Source: QQUD01 sp039029915
GTDB lineage: Bacteria > Chloroflexota > Anaerolineae > Promineifilales > Promineifilaceae
Length of the DNA: 30,706 bases
Direction: 5' to 3'
NCBI GenBank assembly: GCA_039029915.1
Contig: JBCCFD010000034.1
Location: 1-30,706 of the forward strand
Position numbers and translations under genes: made by a program
Shown: positions 7,686 through 15,547 of the stretch, one piece after another
How the letters are laid out: the number at the start of each line of letters is the position of its first letter
How positions within the stretch are numbered: position 1 is the stretch's first letter
Notes under the pieces: model-generated
Told to the model about the DNA's origin: nothing
What the model saw: the letters and a program-made list of their open reading frames with translations, nothing else
Database searches by the model: none

Positions 7686-8880
7686 CTTTTTAGACCAGCT
7701 TCCTGCCCTTGCCGAGCAATTTGACACACCTCTTTTTGTCTACGATTATGAAAATTTAGCGGAATCCGCACAGGCTTATGCATTGGATAATACAACCGTG
7801 TTATCCGCTTATGCACTCAAAGCGAATAGCAACCTACATTTGCTCAAAATTTTAGCCGACTTTGGCTTAGGGGCTGACGTGACAAGCGGGGGTGAACTAT
7901 TCTTGGCGCTTAAAGCTGGGATCTCGTCTGAAAAAATCATCTATTCAGGGGTGGGCAAAACAGCCTCAGAGCTACAGATGGCGATTGAGGCTAAAATACG
8001 TGCCATTCACGTTGAATCAGAAATGGAGTGGGAGTTGCTAGCCAAACTTACCACCCAATCTAAGTCAAAGACCCCCGTTGGCATTCGGGTAAATCCCAAT
8101 ATCTTTGCAGAAACGCACCCATACATCAGCACGGGTCAAGCCTCATCAAAATTTGGTGTTGATCCTGAAACGGCCGTTTCCCTCTTTCACAAAACGGCAA
8201 ATCACCCTTATCTTATGGCTGTCGGCATTGCAGCTCATATTGGCTCCCAAATCAAAGAAGTCAAGGCGCATCATCTCACGGCCAGCTACCTCGTCAACTT
8301 TGCAAATCAGTTAAAAAGCGAGGGCGTTTCTCTTGAGTATCTTGATGTAGGTGGCGGACTCGGCGTTGACTACGCGAATCAAAAAGATTTACCAAGCATC
8401 GGTGATTGGATAACGGCCGTTTCTAAACCCATCCTTGATGCCAATTACAAGCTTATCATGGAGCCAGGTCGCTCAATTGTAGGGCCAGCGGGGTACCTAC
8501 TGACAAAAGTGCTCTACACCAAACAAAAAGCTGATCGCCAAATTGTCATTGTAGATGCCGCTATGAACGATCTACTTCGCCCCACACTTTACCAGGCTCA
8601 ACACCGCATTGAACTGCTCAATCCGTCATCGCAAAAACCAGTCAAAATCAATGTGGTTGGCCCTATTTGTGAATCAGGGGATTGGCTAGCCAAAGATATC
8701 TTCCTTCCTCCTGTTCAGCCTGGCGATCTGCTGCTGATTCATGATGTCGGTGCATATGGATTTGCGATGGGATCAAACTATAACGGCCGTTTGCGTCCCG
8801 CCGAAATTCTGCTCAAAGACCAAACACCCACTCTCATTCGCCACCGCCAAAATCTAACCGATTTACTTCAAGGTTTTTAG
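7678..8880 (+). CDS. lysA: Diaminopimelate decarboxylase
   Basis: PLP-dependent fold-III decarboxylase converting meso-diaminopimelate to L-lysine, the last lysine step, in the cytoplasm. Using GTG 7678 as start gives 401 aa: PLP lysine K48 in YALKANSN, GGGLG at about 225-229 binding the PLP phosphate, EPGRS near 262-266, and catalytic C331 in CESGDW. An in-frame ATG at 7630 would add 16 residues (basic, Trp/Pro-rich) outside the family alignment and overlap the upstream gene by 56 nt. GTG 7678 overlaps that gene's stop by only 8 nt, fitting translational coupling. Neither start has a clear Shine-Dalgarno. Three AACGGCCGTT copies (8169, 8412, 8782) encode TAV, TAV and NGR. Confidence 0.95.
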   Translation: MHSFLDQLPALAEQFDTPLFVYDYENLAESAQAYALDNTTVLSAYALKANSNLHLLKILADFGLGADVTSGGELFLALKAGISSEKIIYSGVGKTASELQMAIEAKIRAIHVESEMEWELLAKLTTQSKSKTPVGIRVNPNIFAETHPYISTGQASSKFGVDPETAVSLFHKTANHPYLMAVGIAAHIGSQIKEVKAHHLTASYLVNFANQLKSEGVSLEYLDVGGGLGVDYANQKDLPSIGDWITAVSKPILDANYKLIMEPGRSIVGPAGYLLTKVLYTKQKADRQIVIVDAAMNDLLRPTLYQAQHRIELLNPSSQKPVKINVVGPICESGDWLAKDIFLPPVQPGDLLLIHDVGAYGFAMGSNYNGRLRPAEILLKDQTPTLIRHRQNLTDLLQGF

Positions 8881-8933
8881 CACGCTCTACTGCAATCAAA
8901 AGCTCCTCAAGACTCGTCAAAAACAGCTAACTT

Positions 8934-8962
8934 TTGCACCCGCCCCCCCTTTTTACTATAAT
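8934..8962 (+). promoter_or_regulatory. Promoter for the yhhQ-type transporter transcript
   Basis: TTGCAC (8934-8939), 17-nt spacer, perfect TATAAT (8957-8962). Predicted start near 8969, giving a leader of about 130 nt before the ATG at 9098, long enough for a regulatory RNA. Confidence 0.65.
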
Positions 8963-8971
8963 CCGCCGCTT

Positions 8972-9094
8972 GCCGGTCGCAGCGAAGGGCGCTTGCGTCT
9001 GAAGACCCGGCTTCGTGCTCTGTAAATCTATCTGCAGAGCCAAAATTAAAACTGCGGCGGTCATGGTATCCGCCTCAACAAAATACGGAGTATT
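8972..9094 (+). ncRNA. Structured 5' leader, possible riboswitch of unassigned class
   Basis: Three hairpins in series fill the leader: GCCGGTC/GACCCGGC (8972-8978 with 9004-9011, one bulge) enclosing AGCG/CGCT (8981-8984 with 8990-8993); GCTCTG/CAGAGC (9017-9022 with 9035-9040); and GGCGG/CCGCC (9056-9060 with 9070-9074). The Shine-Dalgarno GGAG (9087-9090) lies in a tiny AATAC-GGA-GTATT hairpin (9082-9094). GAAG/CTTC (9001-9004 with 9011-9014) competes with the first helix. The downstream gene belongs to the queuosine-precursor transporter family, and preQ1 riboswitches commonly sit before such genes, but I cannot match this to the known preQ1 consensus sequences. Confidence 0.4.
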
Positions 9095-9097
9095 AAA

Positions 9098-9817
9098 ATG
9101 TCAAATAATTCCCCCAGCGTTCAAACATCTGAACGCGCCAGTTCGGCTGTGGTAACGGCCGTTCCTCGTGTTGCTGTCGTAGTCATTGCGGCTTACATCG
9201 CCGCCCAAATGATTGCCGACATTACCAGTGTCAAAATCGGTGAAATTGCCAACCTAGCTGTTGATATGGGCACCTTCATTTACCCCATCACCTTCACCCT
9301 ACGTGATTTGGTTCATAAGGTACTAGGTAGACGAAACACCCGCACCTTAATCATTTCAGCAGCCGTTATAAACTTGTTTATGGTTATTTATGCCGCGTGG
9401 GCCGCGTCCGTCCCCGGCGACGTTGGTTCTGACCCAGATGGCACATTTACGGCGGCTTACAGCATGGTCTTTGGCCCACTGTGGCGCATCACTATCGCCT
9501 CTATTTTGGCAGAGGTTGTTAGCGAAATGGCTGACACCGAAGCATATCACTGGTTTGTTACCAAAATTACGCGCAAGAATCAATGGGCGCGTGTACTAGT
9601 CAGCAACGCCATCAGCATTCCGATCGACAACGCCATTTTTGCCATTGGCGCATTCGGGGCGCTCCCTGGCTTGCAAGGCCATTTCCTGACCTTGCCTTGG
9701 AGCGTCGTCTGGGAAATTTTCGTATTCAATTTAATTGTGAAATTTGCAGTAACGCTGGTGAGTCTCCCAATGATCTATCTAACACCAGATAGAGATTGGG
9801 AAAATGAAGAGGATTAG
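9098..9817 (+). CDS. yhhQ: Queuosine precursor transporter, VUT/YhhQ (DUF165) family
   Basis: Integral membrane protein of 239 aa with about six hydrophobic segments, and characteristic family stretches: YIAAQMIADITSVKI near residue 30, DMGTFIYPITFTLRDLVHKVLG near 53-75, AEVVSEMADTEAYHW, and SNAISIPIDNAIFAIGAFG around 167-185. Family members import queuosine precursors (preQ0/preQ1 or related bases) for tRNA modification, and the exact substrate here is unknown. GGAG (9087-9090) lies 7 nt before ATG 9098. It is transcribed from its own promoter behind a structured leader, which suggests ligand-dependent control. A palindrome copy (9154-9163) encodes VTAV in the non-conserved N-terminal tail. 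Confidence 0.9.
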   Translation: MSNNSPSVQTSERASSAVVTAVPRVAVVVIAAYIAAQMIADITSVKIGEIANLAVDMGTFIYPITFTLRDLVHKVLGRRNTRTLIISAAVINLFMVIYAAWAASVPGDVGSDPDGTFTAAYSMVFGPLWRITIASILAEVVSEMADTEAYHWFVTKITRKNQWARVLVSNAISIPIDNAIFAIGAFGALPGLQGHFLTLPWSVVWEIFVFNLIVKFAVTLVSLPMIYLTPDRDWENEED

Positions 9818-9825
9818 ACGTTAGG

Positions 9826-10009
9826 AATTGGGTAATTGGTAATTTGGAGTAACATCTGCATTCAATGTCAATTCGGAACGACTTTGAACCACAAGGCTCT
9901 CTAACGAACATTCTTGGGAGGTGTTCCTCAGGGACACATTTCGTAAAGCAAGATGAGCATCATCGAGCAATTTGAAACGAGTTTGTGGCTCATTTACCAA
10001 TTACCAATT
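9826..10009. repeat. Inverted pair of 7-nt-period repeats flanking the yhhQ/kinase convergent gap
   Basis: AATTGGGTAATTGGTAA (9826-9842) is mirrored by TTACCAATTACCAATT (9994-10009); ten bases (TAATTGGTAA) pair perfectly and the rest with a one-base bulge. Each arm has a 7-nt period (TTACCAA TTACCAA). The roughly 150 bases between are not recognisable. This fills the gap between two convergent genes. Confidence 0.6.
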
Positions 10010-10017
10010 TCTAGGTT

Positions 10018-12159
10018 TTATTCCTGACAGCCTCCTTCAAAATGTTGATTGGGATCAACGGTCAGGGCCCGCACGGCTGCTTCAGTTGACGTGACATCAT
10101 CAACAACCCGAATTTCGGTATTGTAAATATTGCAACGTCGGAAAATGACTTGGTGTTCAAACGGGCCCACACCTCGATAGGTAGCGGCTTGTCCACCAGG
10201 CTGGTCAAAAATTGAAACCGTAAACTGCCCAACTTGCCCTTGGGCACCTGTCCCGTCAATATACGGATAAATAGTGACCGTGCAGCGCCAATTTATGGTG
10301 TCTGTATATTCACAGAACGATACATCAAATACCCAATTAGCACGCCAATCATCACCAACCGTCGTAACGGGTGCTTCTGGGGTATCTGTTGGGATTGGAG
10401 TGGCTGTTGCAGGTAAAAATGAGCGAATTTCGAAGCTCGTTGGATCCCCAATTCGCTGTCCGCTCTGCCCAAACAGCTGCCAGCTGCTGTTAAACGCATT
10501 AGGGCCAGGCACAGGGCCAAGGCGAGCGATGATTTCTATCTCCTCACCCGGCTCAACAGATTCATTGATTATGACCGCATCCCCTTCTTCAAACCCTAAA
10601 TCATCTCCTTCTACGTAATCCCAGCTCACACCAGGATTCCAAGGGCAGGTGCCGTTGTTTCGCAGCACAAAAGCGATGGAGAAGGTCACATCTACCGGTA
10701 CAAAATTAGAATTAAAACCGCTCCGATTGGCTGAAACAAGTTCATAATCAATCGTACAGCTCTCTAAAAAGGCTCGAGTGCCATCTACAGTTGGTGTTGG
10801 CGAAGGTGTGATAGTGGGTGTAGATGTTTTTGTTGGTGTTGCAGTAAACCCAGCCTCACGGGTTAAGGCATTTTCCGCACTCACCGTGCGGGCGATGTCA
10901 AATGGATCAAGGGTGGGTTCTGGCGTATTGGTTTCTGTAGGAACGGCCGTTTCTTCTTCTGGCTCAGGCGTGTCGGTTGGATCATCATCAGGCACAGCTA
11001 CAACGGGCACCGGTGTAACTGTTGTTGAACCACCAGCACCATTATTTGAAATAATGAAAAAGATCCCAACCGCAAGAAGAGCGACGACCCCCACAATGGC
11101 CGGAATAAGCCAGCCAGGGCGTTTCTTCGTGGCTGGTGGCGCAGGTGCCGTTTGGGAAGCGGCCGTTTCTTCATTTTGAGCGGCCTGTTTTTCAGCCTCC
11201 TGGGCTAACCGCGCCCCTGTAATTGTATTCTGTGGAATTGAGGGATTTGGCAAGGTGGGTGAAGAAGGTGTTGTGGCTGGTATATTTGCCGCAGACGTCG
11301 CTCGTGGCCCTGAAAAGTTAACGGCTCTCAGTGCATCTGCTAGCTCTTTGGCCGTTTGATACCGATCGTTTGGCTGTTTGGCCAGCGCTTTCAAGATGAC
11401 TTCTTGCAGATCAAGCGGCACCTCTTCGTTAAAATCCATCGGCAAAGGTGGCAAATCATTCACATGCTTCATTACCACAGCCAGCGGTGTTTCCGCATCA
11501 AATGGCAATTGCCCGGTCACCATCTGGAAAATCATGACGCCTAGCGAATAAATATCCACTCGTTCGTCACCTGGCTGACCTAACGCCTGCTCTGGCGACA
11601 TATAAGCGGGTGTTCCAATCAAAGCCCCAGTAGCTGTATAGGCCATCGATTGATTACCCACCATTTTGACAATGCCAAAATCTGTTAAGATCGCCTTACC
11701 TGATTCGCGATCGAGCATCACGTTAGCGGGTTTAATATCCCGATGAACCATCTGTCGACGATGCGCATACGCCAAAGCATCAGCGATCTCCGTACAAATG
11801 CGAACGGCATCTTGCATAGGAAGCCGTTCACCGCGACTATTAAAATCTTCCAAGTACTCTTTGAGGGTTCCCCCGTCAATAAACTCCATGACAAGGTAAT
11901 AGCTATTTTCCCCATACACATCAAAATCAAAAACCCGCACAATATTTGGATGGCTCATGGAAGCCATCGCTTTCGCTTCCCGTTGAAAACGCTTTAAAAA
12001 GTCTTCTTCCGTAATCAAGAAGGTGTGCATCAACTTGATAGCGACATATCGATCAAGGCTCTCTTGCAGACCCTTGTACACCTCGGCCATCCCCCCTTTG
12101 CCAAGGTGGTCAACAATTTTATATCGGCCGATTGTTTGTCCAATTAGTGATGTGCTCAT
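10018..12159 (-). CDS. Transmembrane Ser/Thr protein kinase with extracytoplasmic NBR1-type Ig-like domain
   Basis: 713 aa. Cytoplasmic kinase domain, residues about 11-270: GKGGMAEVY (20-28), K42 in VAIK, HRD with catalytic D141, DFG 160-162, TPAYMSPEQ (183-191). Unlike the kinase at 2369, this is a classic RD kinase. A Pro/Thr/Ala-rich linker leads to one TM helix (about 348-370), then an extracytoplasmic Thr/Pro/Glu-rich stalk (TPEPEEE, TPTPT repeats), and a domain with LRNNGTCPWNPGVSW and WQLFGQSGQRIGDP, which matches the NBR1 central Ig-like fold common in Chloroflexota surface proteins. A last Cys-containing domain (about 600-713) is unassigned. It probably couples an envelope signal to phosphorylation. 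No Shine-Dalgarno is seen; an extended -10 lies 44 nt upstream. Confidence 0.95.
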   Translation of the reverse strand: MSTSLIGQTIGRYKIVDHLGKGGMAEVYKGLQESLDRYVAIKLMHTFLITEEDFLKRFQREAKAMASMSHPNIVRVFDFDVYGENSYYLVMEFIDGGTLKEYLEDFNSRGERLPMQDAVRICTEIADALAYAHRRQMVHRDIKPANVMLDRESGKAILTDFGIVKMVGNQSMAYTATGALIGTPAYMSPEQALGQPGDERVDIYSLGVMIFQMVTGQLPFDAETPLAVVMKHVNDLPPLPMDFNEEVPLDLQEVILKALAKQPNDRYQTAKELADALRAVNFSGPRATSAANIPATTPSSPTLPNPSIPQNTITGARLAQEAEKQAAQNEETAASQTAPAPPATKKRPGWLIPAIVGVVALLAVGIFFIISNNGAGGSTTVTPVPVVAVPDDDPTDTPEPEEETAVPTETNTPEPTLDPFDIARTVSAENALTREAGFTATPTKTSTPTITPSPTPTVDGTRAFLESCTIDYELVSANRSGFNSNFVPVDVTFSIAFVLRNNGTCPWNPGVSWDYVEGDDLGFEEGDAVIINESVEPGEEIEIIARLGPVPGPNAFNSSWQLFGQSGQRIGDPTSFEIRSFLPATATPIPTDTPEAPVTTVGDDWRANWVFDVSFCEYTDTINWRCTVTIYPYIDGTGAQGQVGQFTVSIFDQPGGQAATYRGVGPFEHQVIFRRCNIYNTEIRVVDDVTSTEAAVRALTVDPNQHFEGGCQE

Positions 12160-12202
12160 AAATCAAAAAGAATTGACTGGTTTTGCCAATTTTACCCCCA
12201 TA

Positions 12203-12211
12203 ATTATACCA
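12203..12211 (-). promoter_or_regulatory. Extended -10 promoter for the RD Ser/Thr kinase
   Basis: On the minus strand TG-G-TATAAT (12211 down to 12203) forms an extended -10 with a perfect hexamer. The -35 region is poor. Predicted 5' leader is about 36 nt. Confidence 0.5.
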
Positions 12212-12454
12212 GTTTTGGGGTAACTTTGTATTTAAAAGGTTACAGTTTGGGCGAGTATTTTATGAAATTAGTCCTGTATTGGACTAGCGTCAGTTTAAAA
12301 AAGAATATCCCTCAGTAAGGAATTGGAATGAAATTGCCAAAATCTTGCTCAAGCAACGACTTACCGCTTCCCTAGATGAGGGATCTTTTAATTCTAGGAA
12401 TTTATCAAAAATTGATGAGATTGCATTCAAATCAAACTTGAATACAAATGGGCA

Positions 12455-13903
12455 TTAACCCTGTTCCTCTAGCTCTGTAACGGCTTCGGTAACTTTACCG
12501 TTTTGGCTAGCTGGACTCTTTTTTTTACCTTCCAAGAGTTGACCACCAACCGCAAGATAATCATACCCTTTCTCGACCAAGGTTTCATAATCTGGCAGCA
12601 TACGACGACCGTCGATGACCAAATATGGAGTGGGGCAATTCTTTTCAATGGTACGAGAAAGGCCGCGGAATTCTTCCCAGTCCGTTGAGATAAAGACCGC
12701 ATCACTGCCCTGGAGCGCTTCCTTCACTGAGTCATGATAACTGATTCGTGAATAAAGGTGGTTGTTTTCTGGATTGAACCAATACTCTTTTGCGGCATCC
12801 ATTGCTAACGGATCATAAGCTCGAATTGACTTGACGCCTTTGCTCAATAAAGATTCAACGGCTTTCAGCGCGGCTGAGTCGCGCATGTCGTTGGTTCGTT
12901 TTTTGAAAGACAATCCAAGCAGGGTGACAGTCTTTTGATTAAAATTAAACCCTGCTTCATGTTGAGCACGATCAACGAGATAGGTTTTTTGATATTCATT
13001 GATATTGTAGACGGCTTGCAGTAGGTCGGTTGACCCGCCAGCTTGATTGAGTTGATAGATTAGGGATTGAATATCTTTCCCAAAACAGCTACCGCCTGCC
13101 CCATTACTGACATAAGACCCCCAAGTACTAATACGGCCGTCTGCCGTCACGCCCATTTTAAGGTCTTCCATTCGAATATTGGGGATGTTTTCAGCAACCC
13201 GCGCGCCAACACCATTCCAAAACGAAATGTAGGTTAAGAGAAGGGTATTTCCCATATATTTGATAGATTCGGCCGTTTCTGGAGTCGTTTCAACATATTT
13301 AATGCGAACATGATTTGTAAACCGAGAATAGACTCGACGGAGAATTGCAAAATCCTCTTCTGTGTCAGCGCCAACAACCACGCGGTCAGGACGCCGTGAC
13401 CCATCAATCGCATCCCCTTGTGCCAAAAATTCGGGATTTGATGCTACCCCAAAATTTTTAACGCCGTGTTCTTTTAGTGTCCGTTCTAAAAGCCGAGCTG
13501 TCCCAATAGGAACTGTACTTTTATTAACAACAACAATGCGCTGATTGGTTTTGCGCTCAGACAGCATCTTGCCCAAATCGTTGGCCGCTTTGAGATAGTA
13601 GCTTAAATCAGTGGAGCCATCCCGCTTTGGCGGCGTGTTGATACACATAAAAAAGACGTCTGCGTCATCGCAAATTGGGAAAATGTCAGATGTAAAAAAG
13701 AGATAGCGATTGTGGTTTTCTTGAATGGCAGGAACCAAGCCTGGCTCATTGACATAACGTTCAATCCGATCAGCTTCTCCGCTTTCGTAGGCTGAAATTT
13801 TATCGGGGTCGATATCATAGGCGTAGACTTCGTGTCCGGCTTCAGAAAGCACAGCAGCATGAGGCAACCCTACAAAGCCGGTACCTACTACAATTATCTT
13901 CAT
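12455..13903 (-). CDS. UDP-glucose 6-dehydrogenase family protein
   Basis: NAD-dependent nucleotide-sugar dehydrogenase, 482 aa. N-terminal Rossmann motif VGTGFVGLPHAAVLSEAGHEV (first half near residues 6-14), CINTP near 88-92, catalytic C273 in GAGGSCFGKD, and the C-terminal UDP-binding domain with SFKKRTNDMRDS. Family members oxidise UDP-glucose to UDP-glucuronate (ugd) or related sugars, supplying acidic sugars for surface polysaccharide. Substrate is inferred from overall likeness, and GDP-mannose or UDP-ManNAc dehydrogenase activity is less likely but not excluded. A strong AAAGGAG lies 7 nt upstream of the ATG on the minus strand. The C-terminal tail (about 460-482) is charged and variable. 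It is transcribed alone or with the FAD/flippase pair 318 nt upstream. Confidence 0.92.
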   Translation of the reverse strand: MKIIVVGTGFVGLPHAAVLSEAGHEVYAYDIDPDKISAYESGEADRIERYVNEPGLVPAIQENHNRYLFFTSDIFPICDDADVFFMCINTPPKRDGSTDLSYYLKAANDLGKMLSERKTNQRIVVVNKSTVPIGTARLLERTLKEHGVKNFGVASNPEFLAQGDAIDGSRRPDRVVVGADTEEDFAILRRVYSRFTNHVRIKYVETTPETAESIKYMGNTLLLTYISFWNGVGARVAENIPNIRMEDLKMGVTADGRISTWGSYVSNGAGGSCFGKDIQSLIYQLNQAGGSTDLLQAVYNINEYQKTYLVDRAQHEAGFNFNQKTVTLLGLSFKKRTNDMRDSAALKAVESLLSKGVKSIRAYDPLAMDAAKEYWFNPENNHLYSRISYHDSVKEALQGSDAVFISTDWEEFRGLSRTIEKNCPTPYLVIDGRRMLPDYETLVEKGYDYLAVGGQLLEGKKKSPASQNGKVTEAVTELEEQG

Positions 13904-14221
13904 TGAGATACTCCTTTCCTAAGAAATTCTTGGAATTGTCTTTACTTTTTAGTAACAAACCTAGGTAATTCACGAGAACTTTTCTAAAAACTCAAACGCA
14001 CAGTGTGAATTACTTTCAGAAGAATGAACTCTTTCACCAAGCCATTTGTATTCGTCATTTTTTGCTCTCCAACCAGATTAGGGAAGATTGAAGCATGATC
14101 TAGCTTGGTATGTTTTTAATTGATTTCTCAATAATTTGGTAAAAAGCGCGGTTTATTGAAACAAATTTTAAAAAGAGAAAAATCTGCAATTTTAAGAATA
14201 TCACCTGAAAAACTATTTTAG
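13904..14221. other. 318-bp AT-rich gap with a 9-bp inverted repeat
   Basis: No gene is visible. The only structure I see is the perfect inverted repeat GTAATTCAC (13965-13973) and GTGAATTAC (14005-14013), 31 nt apart, about 60-110 nt upstream of the dehydrogenase ATG. It could be an operator or a weak cruciform. It has no U-run, so it is not a terminator. Confidence 0.4.
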
Positions 14222-15547
14222 CTAGCTTACATTTGTACTTTCAAAGTCGGCTTGCATATGTTTTGCCACTGTTCTGCCTATTTGAACAGCAAAATTTGTG
14301 CCGCGATCCCACGGATAAACTTGGCTCATACTCGCAAAATAAAGACCATCAACCGGTGTTCTTAGTGCGGGGATGTTATTTGAATGATGGAGGAGTGGCA
14401 CAGGCTGAGCATAGCTTGCTCGAAAGAGCCAACTTTGCCGTATCCAATCTTTGGAGAAGGCTGGATTGATTTTTGTTAACGCCTCAGCAAAACGCGTTTC
14501 TAATTCATCCTTGGACAAGCTCATGTACTCATGTTCTGGCACCACATAATCACCGCAGTAGATTAGATGATCATCATTGTAATGACTTTTATCAATAAAG
14601 TTTGTATGTTCAACCAGCGCCAAAAAAGGAATCGGATTTTGTGATTTATCTGGTGAGCTTGCGGGGATGTTTAGCCAATAAGTTTTGTCGGTTAAAAGAG
14701 ACTGCTTAAGAGCAAGCGTCATCACAACCGCTCCCATACTTTTGAGCTTTAATAGTTGCTCAAGGTAACTCTTAGGCAAAGCGGGCGCCATTTTGCTCAG
14801 CAGGTGAGGGGACGTCGTTGTCAGCACAGCGTCAAAGTTAAAGTGGGCATTAGGGGTTTGAAGCTTAATTTGGCCTGATTCTGCTTTTTTTATTTGGTTT
14901 ACGGGGCAGTTGAAATGAAGCTGAACGCCTTTTTTTTGTACAACGGCCGTTAATGCTTCAACAAAAGCTTGAAACCCTCCCTCGAAGTAGCCTAGCTTCA
15001 TACTACGCACGTGGAGTCGAGCCCACATCCACGCCATGTTAACGTCTTTGTAGTAGGGACCAAACTTCCCAATTAGAATAGGTTGCCAGAGCATTTTATG
15101 GATTTTTTCGCCGTACCATTTTTGAAGCCAAGAATCGGCCGTGACTTTTTCAAGCTGACGCCACGGTTTTGTAAACCGCAAATACGCACTCACAAAGCCA
15201 TACCGAGCCACATCAATGAGGTTAAAACCGGGAAATGTAATCCATCGAATCGGAGAATCAAACGGCACAATCATTTCGTCATAAATTACTGAAGTTGTGG
15301 GTCTTGGGAAAAAGACCTTATCACGCACACCAATTTCTTCAGCGAGTTTCAATATTTCATGATCAGACTCAAAAATATGATGATAAAACTTCTCTAGCGG
15401 CCAATCCCAGCTATCATCCTTAAACCCATTAGCCAAACCACCCGGCTGCTCTGATGCTTCAAATATTGAGACCTCATGGCCCGCTTTGGCAAGGTTAAAG
15501 GCGGCTGTAAGACCAGCTAAGCCGGCACCAATAATACCTATCTTCAC
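14222..15547 (-). CDS. NAD(P)/FAD-dependent oxidoreductase, amine-oxidase/protoporphyrinogen-oxidase-like
   Basis: 441 aa. N-terminal dinucleotide-binding fold IGAGLAGLTAAFNLAKAG (residues 5-22) ending in the acidic FEA and the PGGLA motif of FAD-dependent flavin oxidoreductases; a C-terminal FAD-contact segment around GLYFASMSQVYPWDRGTN. Homologues with this EKFYHHIFESD stretch are commonly found beside glycosyltransferases and flippases in Chloroflexota and archaea and are named only by fold. The reaction is unknown, possibly a sugar or isoprenoid-lipid modification. It overlaps the flippase-like gene by 4 nt (ATGA, 15544-15547), so the two are translationally coupled with the flippase gene first. 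Palindrome at 14942-14951 encodes LTAV. Confidence 0.85.
   Translation of the reverse strand: MKIGIIGAGLAGLTAAFNLAKAGHEVSIFEASEQPGGLANGFKDDSWDWPLEKFYHHIFESDHEILKLAEEIGVRDKVFFPRPTTSVIYDEMIVPFDSPIRWITFPGFNLIDVARYGFVSAYLRFTKPWRQLEKVTADSWLQKWYGEKIHKMLWQPILIGKFGPYYKDVNMAWMWARLHVRSMKLGYFEGGFQAFVEALTAVVQKKGVQLHFNCPVNQIKKAESGQIKLQTPNAHFNFDAVLTTTSPHLLSKMAPALPKSYLEQLLKLKSMGAVVMTLALKQSLLTDKTYWLNIPASSPDKSQNPIPFLALVEHTNFIDKSHYNDDHLIYCGDYVVPEHEYMSLSKDELETRFAEALTKINPAFSKDWIRQSWLFRASYAQPVPLLHHSNNIPALRTPVDGLYFASMSQVYPWDRGTNFAVQIGRTVAKHMQADFESTNVS

Noticed and set aside
8963..9060. CCGCCGC (8963-8969) could close the whole yhhQ leader by pairing with GCGGCGG (9054-9060)
   Set aside because: It lies between the -10 box and the predicted transcription start, so most of it should not be in the RNA. 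It would return as a closing helix if the start maps upstream.
9056..9078. GGCGGTCATGGTATCC-type string looks like the start of an HDV-type self-cleaving ribozyme
   Set aside because: Only the short GGCGG/CCGCC hairpin forms; the P2, P3 and second P1 strand of the nested pseudoknot cannot be found downstream.
12269..12286. TAGTCC/GGACTA hairpin after the UDP-glucose dehydrogenase gene as a terminator
   Set aside because: Six pairs only and no T-run on either strand.
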